Origin: DAOWGG01 sp965369815
GTDB lineage: Bacteria; Patescibacteriota; Gracilibacteria; UM-FILTER-43-11
Length of the DNA: 8,214 nt
Direction of reading: 5' to 3'
Assembly (NCBI GenBank): GCA_965369815.1
Contig: CBDUQS010000045.1
Coordinates: 1 to 8,214 of the forward strand
Shown here: positions 5,868 to 8,214 of the stretch, piece by piece
Layout: every line of letters begins with the position of its first letter
Numbering within the stretch: position 1 is the first letter of the stretch
Position numbers and translations under genes: made by a program
The notes under the pieces: model-generated
The model's database searches: none
What the model saw: the letters and a program-made list of their open reading frames with translations, nothing else
What the model was told of the DNA's origin: nothing

Positions 5868-6416
5868 TTGATCGCCATGCTTTATTTGCCTCATAATGGA
5901 AGGGGAAGGACTTTAGAGGATCCTCAAGAGGAATCTTCGGTTGCTGGAAGTGTCCATACAGGCTCTATGACAGTGAGCTTTGATTCTAGCCCAGAATCGA
6001 GAGATTTAAGGGAAATTCCCGAAAATCCAGGCGAATACGTTATGTTGAAGATGGCGCTAATGGAAAGAGAACGTGGGATAGTTGAGGAGTTTGGAATTGA
6101 TAATGTCGAGGCTTTGGTTGAGCTGAGAAGAGCAGTATTTGAAGGCTGTGTTGATAAATCATTTTTTGATGAAAAAGAAATGTGGCTTGGTTTGCAGTCA
6201 CAAGACGAAGAGGCTCATTGTACGATTCATTTGGAAGGGGGGTTGCTCAATGATTTAATTAGCAAATATAATATTCAAAATCCACGAGTGATTAAAGAAA
6301 TTAAACAAGCGATTGAATACGGATGTATTGAAACGGATTATTATTCGGAATATGACAGGCGATTGGGCCTTAAATCGAGAAATAGAGAATATTTTTGTGA
6401 GATTATATTGGATTAA
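5868..6416 (+). CDS. Surface protein with two copies of a ~53-residue Cys-pair repeat
   Basis: I do not recognise this protein (182 residues from TTG 5868). A weak AGGA lies six bases before that TTG; the first ATG is 5877. The frame is open from 5763 without an upstream ATG, and the missing part encodes a basic stretch plus hydrophobic residues (YSLGLVLIAMLYL) that would complete a membrane anchor. Residues 8-55 are a polar linker. Residues 71-123 and 130-182 align without gaps at an offset of 59. Shared positions include F/Y75, I77, N79, E85, A89, GC93-94, LGL107-109, S111, E115 and C118. C94/C118 match C153/C177, both 24 apart, suggesting one disulfide per repeat in an extracytoplasmic domain. 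A diverged copy occurs in the next gene. The gene is real by this repeat conservation; its start is unsettled and its function unknown. Confidence 0.7.
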   Translation: MIAMLYLPHNGRGRTLEDPQEESSVAGSVHTGSMTVSFDSSPESRDLREIPENPGEYVMLKMALMERERGIVEEFGIDNVEALVELRRAVFEGCVDKSFFDEKEMWLGLQSQDEEAHCTIHLEGGLLNDLISKYNIQNPRVIKEIKQAIEYGCIETDYYSEYDRRLGLKSRNREYFCEIILD

Positions 6417-6440
6417 TAGATCATAGGGGGATGAATATAG

Positions 6441-6468
6441 TTGACAAAAATGCTTTTTCAAGTATAAT
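6441..6468 (+). promoter_or_regulatory. Perfect-consensus sigma-70 promoter, leaderless mRNA
   Basis: TTGACA (6441-6446) and TATAAT (6463-6468) both match the housekeeping consensus at all six positions, with a 16-base spacer. Transcription should begin around 6473-6477, and the ATG of the next gene is at 6477-6479, so the message would have a leader of zero to four bases. No ribosome-binding site can fit. This is the clearest promoter in the window and makes a new transcription unit of the genes at 6477 and 7551. Confidence 0.92.
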
Positions 6469-6476
6469 ACCCAACC

Positions 6477-7544
6477 ATGAACAACTCCCCAGAAAAATCC
6501 AAAGGCCTAACCACTCGCGAAGCTATTTTTATAGTAGTCGGCTTTGTGCTTGGTAGCGCAGGAGCTGCCACCTACTTTTTAGAGAAGGGCGATGCCGATT
6601 CGGCTAAAAAACCAGAGGTATCGAAACTCAGCGATGGTGAAAGCGATGATGTAGGAGAAGATCAAATATGCATAAAAAGAAATAAGAGTTCAAAGTGGGC
6701 ACCCCCTTGTGGTTGGATGGCAACTGATGAGTTTGACGAGCGTTCGGAAGAGGCGGTTGCATTATGTGAATGTAGGGCACTTTTCAGAGAAAAAGTTTTG
6801 GTTGATGAAAATGGTATAGAGCTTCCAAATTGTAATCCTATGAGCGAAGATGAAATTCTTCAAGAGGCTCATGGTATCGAGACAGAAAGGCGAGCTATTA
6901 AAGCCGAAGCAATTATTGATCGTTATTGCATTAGCGACCCAGAAGATCAGGAGGAGCTTCGAGATGAGGTTATGCGAGGATTCTCAAGAAATGCCGAGGT
7001 ATATCAGTTTAAAGACGGAACCTGGCAGATGGGATTGGATAGTTCAGAAGATGAAAGCTTCTCAACAGGTTTTGAGCTAATGGAAAAGCCAATGTGTGGA
7101 ATGGAAGAGGAAAAGAGGCATGAATACACAGAGGGGGAAAGAAAGATGCTCAAAATGATAAAAGAAAATCGTTTTGCGGAATTGTGGGGTGAGAAGGTAG
7201 ATGTGGAGTGGAGAAGAGATCAGGTGAATGACGTTGGTGCTGAAGGTGAATTGGGCGAATTTCTTGATTTTTTGGACACAGTGCCCAGTCGAATGGATGA
7301 AAAAGATCCAGCCTTACGAAAATTAGCCGCTTGTCAGTTGATGTATGATTTTTTAATGATTGCAGAAAAACTAGAACAGATGCCGCCAGAAGTAGAAAGC
7401 AAGATTGATGGAATTCAGGGGCTTGGTGATTCATTTCGAGGCGTTGAAATGATATTAGAAGCCTTTACTCAATCTCAAGGAGTAGATGATTTTGAGAACT
7501 GCGCTATGATTGTTATGGAACACAATAGAGGAATGATAAAATAA
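6477..7544 (+). CDS. Membrane-anchored, Cys-rich acidic surface protein
   Basis: I do not recognise this 355-residue protein. A short polar/basic head (1-15) precedes a Gly-rich membrane segment (about 16-35, IFIVVGFVLGSAGAATYFL), then an acidic linker with SDGESDD (52-58). The outer part has nine cysteines (65, 78, 97, 99, 119, 151, 207, 286, 342). SEDEILQEAHGIETER (123-138) is shared with the next gene. Residues 146-201 match the repeat of the preceding gene (Y150, I152, DP154-155, E160, V165, G168, MGL185-187, S189), with a three-residue insertion. Both repeat cysteines are replaced here, by F169 and S196. The remainder is mainly helical. The ATG is fixed by the perfect promoter only 9 bases upstream. 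The stop is six bases before the next ATG, indicating an operon. Extracytoplasmic topology is inferred from charge. Function is unknown. Confidence 0.85.
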   Translation: MNNSPEKSKGLTTREAIFIVVGFVLGSAGAATYFLEKGDADSAKKPEVSKLSDGESDDVGEDQICIKRNKSSKWAPPCGWMATDEFDERSEEAVALCECRALFREKVLVDENGIELPNCNPMSEDEILQEAHGIETERRAIKAEAIIDRYCISDPEDQEELRDEVMRGFSRNAEVYQFKDGTWQMGLDSSEDESFSTGFELMEKPMCGMEEEKRHEYTEGERKMLKMIKENRFAELWGEKVDVEWRRDQVNDVGAEGELGEFLDFLDTVPSRMDEKDPALRKLAACQLMYDFLMIAEKLEQMPPEVESKIDGIQGLGDSFRGVEMILEAFTQSQGVDDFENCAMIVMEHNRGMIK

Positions 7545-7550
7545 TTAATC

Positions 7551-8214
7551 ATGAAAAAAGCTCCCCAGGAAAATCCCAGCTTTAGTCCAAAATTCCGCCT
7601 CGCAGTGGCATTTATTTTAGGAATGGTTGCTGGTGGCACTGTTTTGGATAAATGCTCTACTAAAAATGAATCCTGCCAACCCAAACAGTCTGGCATTGCC
7701 GATGTTAGTGATGGAGAAATGTCTATTTCGATTAACCCTGAAACAAAATTTTCTGAGCTATCAGAAGAAGATATCCTTCGAATGGCAAAGTCGATTGAAG
7801 AAACACGCGATGAATGGGCACAAGTAGCCAGGGAAATTGAGCGAAAATCAAGACCCGAGCCAATACCATTAACCAGTCAGGAACTTGCTGAGGTTTTTAA
7901 TGAATTATTTAAAGATTTTTTAGGATGGGAAGATAGCAAAAGAATGGCAGAATTAATGGATATGGATAGGGCGTTGATAGAGGCTTCTCGATCCGGTTCT
8001 GATGGTGTGTTGAAATTAACAGAGGAGATCGCAGGTAATTATGCTCAGCTGAATAAAACCTTGAGTGCAGCAAAGGATAAGGAAGGTAAAATTCAGGCAA
8101 TGGCAAGTTTCCTATGTGGGTTTTACTCCACATCCCAATTTGATTTAAAGGACGAGCTTGAATGTATCTATAATTTTGATTTGGATATGTGGGAAAAGGA
8201 AATGTGCGATGATG
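7551..8214 (+). CDS. Membrane-anchored acidic surface protein, 3' end outside window
   Basis: An open frame of 221 codons runs from ATG 7551 off the right edge without a stop. The start codes for a basic head (MKK...SPKFR), a Gly-rich membrane segment (about 17-32, LAVAFILGMVAGGTVL), then DKCSTKNESC. This is not a lipobox, because the first Cys (35) follows Asp-Lys. SDGE (53-56) is at almost the same position as in the preceding protein, and SEEDILRMAKSIEETR (71-86) matches its SEDEIL motif. AFILGMVAGGT aligns with GFVLGSAGAAT of that protein. The rest is helical and rich in Glu, Lys and Asp, with cysteines at 35, 42, 189, 205 and 219. It starts six bases after the preceding stop and has no Shine-Dalgarno site at normal spacing (GAGGAAT is 16 bases upstream). 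It is a clear paralogue of the preceding gene in its first 90 residues. Function is unknown. Confidence 0.85.
   Translation, partial: MKKAPQENPSFSPKFRLAVAFILGMVAGGTVLDKCSTKNESCQPKQSGIADVSDGEMSISINPETKFSELSEEDILRMAKSIEETRDEWAQVAREIERKSRPEPIPLTSQELAEVFNELFKDFLGWEDSKRMAELMDMDRALIEASRSGSDGVLKLTEEIAGNYAQLNKTLSAAKDKEGKIQAMASFLCGFYSTSQFDLKDELECIYNFDLDMWEKEMCDD

Noticed and set aside
6850..7080. Second plus-strand frame inside the 355-residue gene
   Set aside because: The overlapping larger frame has a perfect promoter, a membrane anchor and repeat homology; this one has none.
7551..7675. Signal-peptide lipoprotein reading of the last gene
   Set aside because: The first Cys (35) is preceded by Leu-Asp-Lys after the hydrophobic segment, which does not form a lipobox; a retained membrane anchor fits better.
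7475..8133. Other-frame and minus-strand frames over the last gene
   Set aside because: The frame from ATG 7551 is open to the edge and is paralogous to its neighbour, so these are shadows.
1..8214. tRNA, rRNA, CRISPR array, transposase or attachment site
   Set aside because: No spacer exceeds about 300 bases, and no cloverleaf, regularly spaced repeats or transposase motifs were seen on either strand.

Overview
The window is about 8.2 kb of moderately AT-rich bacterial DNA, cut inside a gene at both ends. Gene packing is tight, stop codons are almost all TAA, and Shine-Dalgarno sites are weak or absent. One promoter with perfect -35 and -10 hexamers sits so close to its ATG that the mRNA should be leaderless. 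The many poorly conserved, single-span, acidic membrane proteins point to an uncultivated, small-genome lineage, perhaps a Candidate Phyla Radiation member of the Peregrinibacteria/Gracilibacteria type. That placement is only an inference from style; no marker here proves it. The standard genetic code fits.

Left part (1-2231): the C-terminal 176 residues of enolase (eno), a hairpin, and a monocistronic lipoprotein gene (635-1669) whose product may have a LolA/LppX-like fold. A strong, symmetric terminator (1682-1719) follows. It can also serve the convergent minus-strand orphan gene (1728-2231), whose longest frame begins on a CATG shared with the next plus-strand gene.

Centre (2230-5707): a redox module. 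It holds a short-chain flavodoxin (2230-2679), a 109-bp spacer rich in palindromes, and a two-subunit 2-oxoacid:ferredoxin oxidoreductase. The alpha subunit is a gamma-alpha fusion (2789-4519) and overlaps the TPP/[4Fe-4S] beta subunit (4519-5415) by one base. The oxidoreductase would decarboxylate a 2-oxoacid to an acyl-CoA and pass low-potential electrons to ferredoxin or, by context, to the flavodoxin. A 96-residue single-span membrane protein starts one base after the beta-subunit stop.

Right part (5417-8214): four consecutive genes for membrane-anchored proteins I do not recognise. The evident plan is a basic N-terminus, one (often Gly-rich) membrane segment, and an acidic domain outside. 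The second gene carries two gapless copies of a roughly 53-residue repeat, each with two cysteines 24 residues apart. The third carries one diverged copy in which both cysteine positions are replaced. The third and fourth share an SDGE linker motif and an SE[DE][ED]IL...A..IE motif. I take this as a tandemly expanded paralogous family of cell-surface proteins; it is the most novel part of the window. The second gene lacks a good start codon and may have a frameshift or unusual initiation. The fourth gene runs off the right edge.
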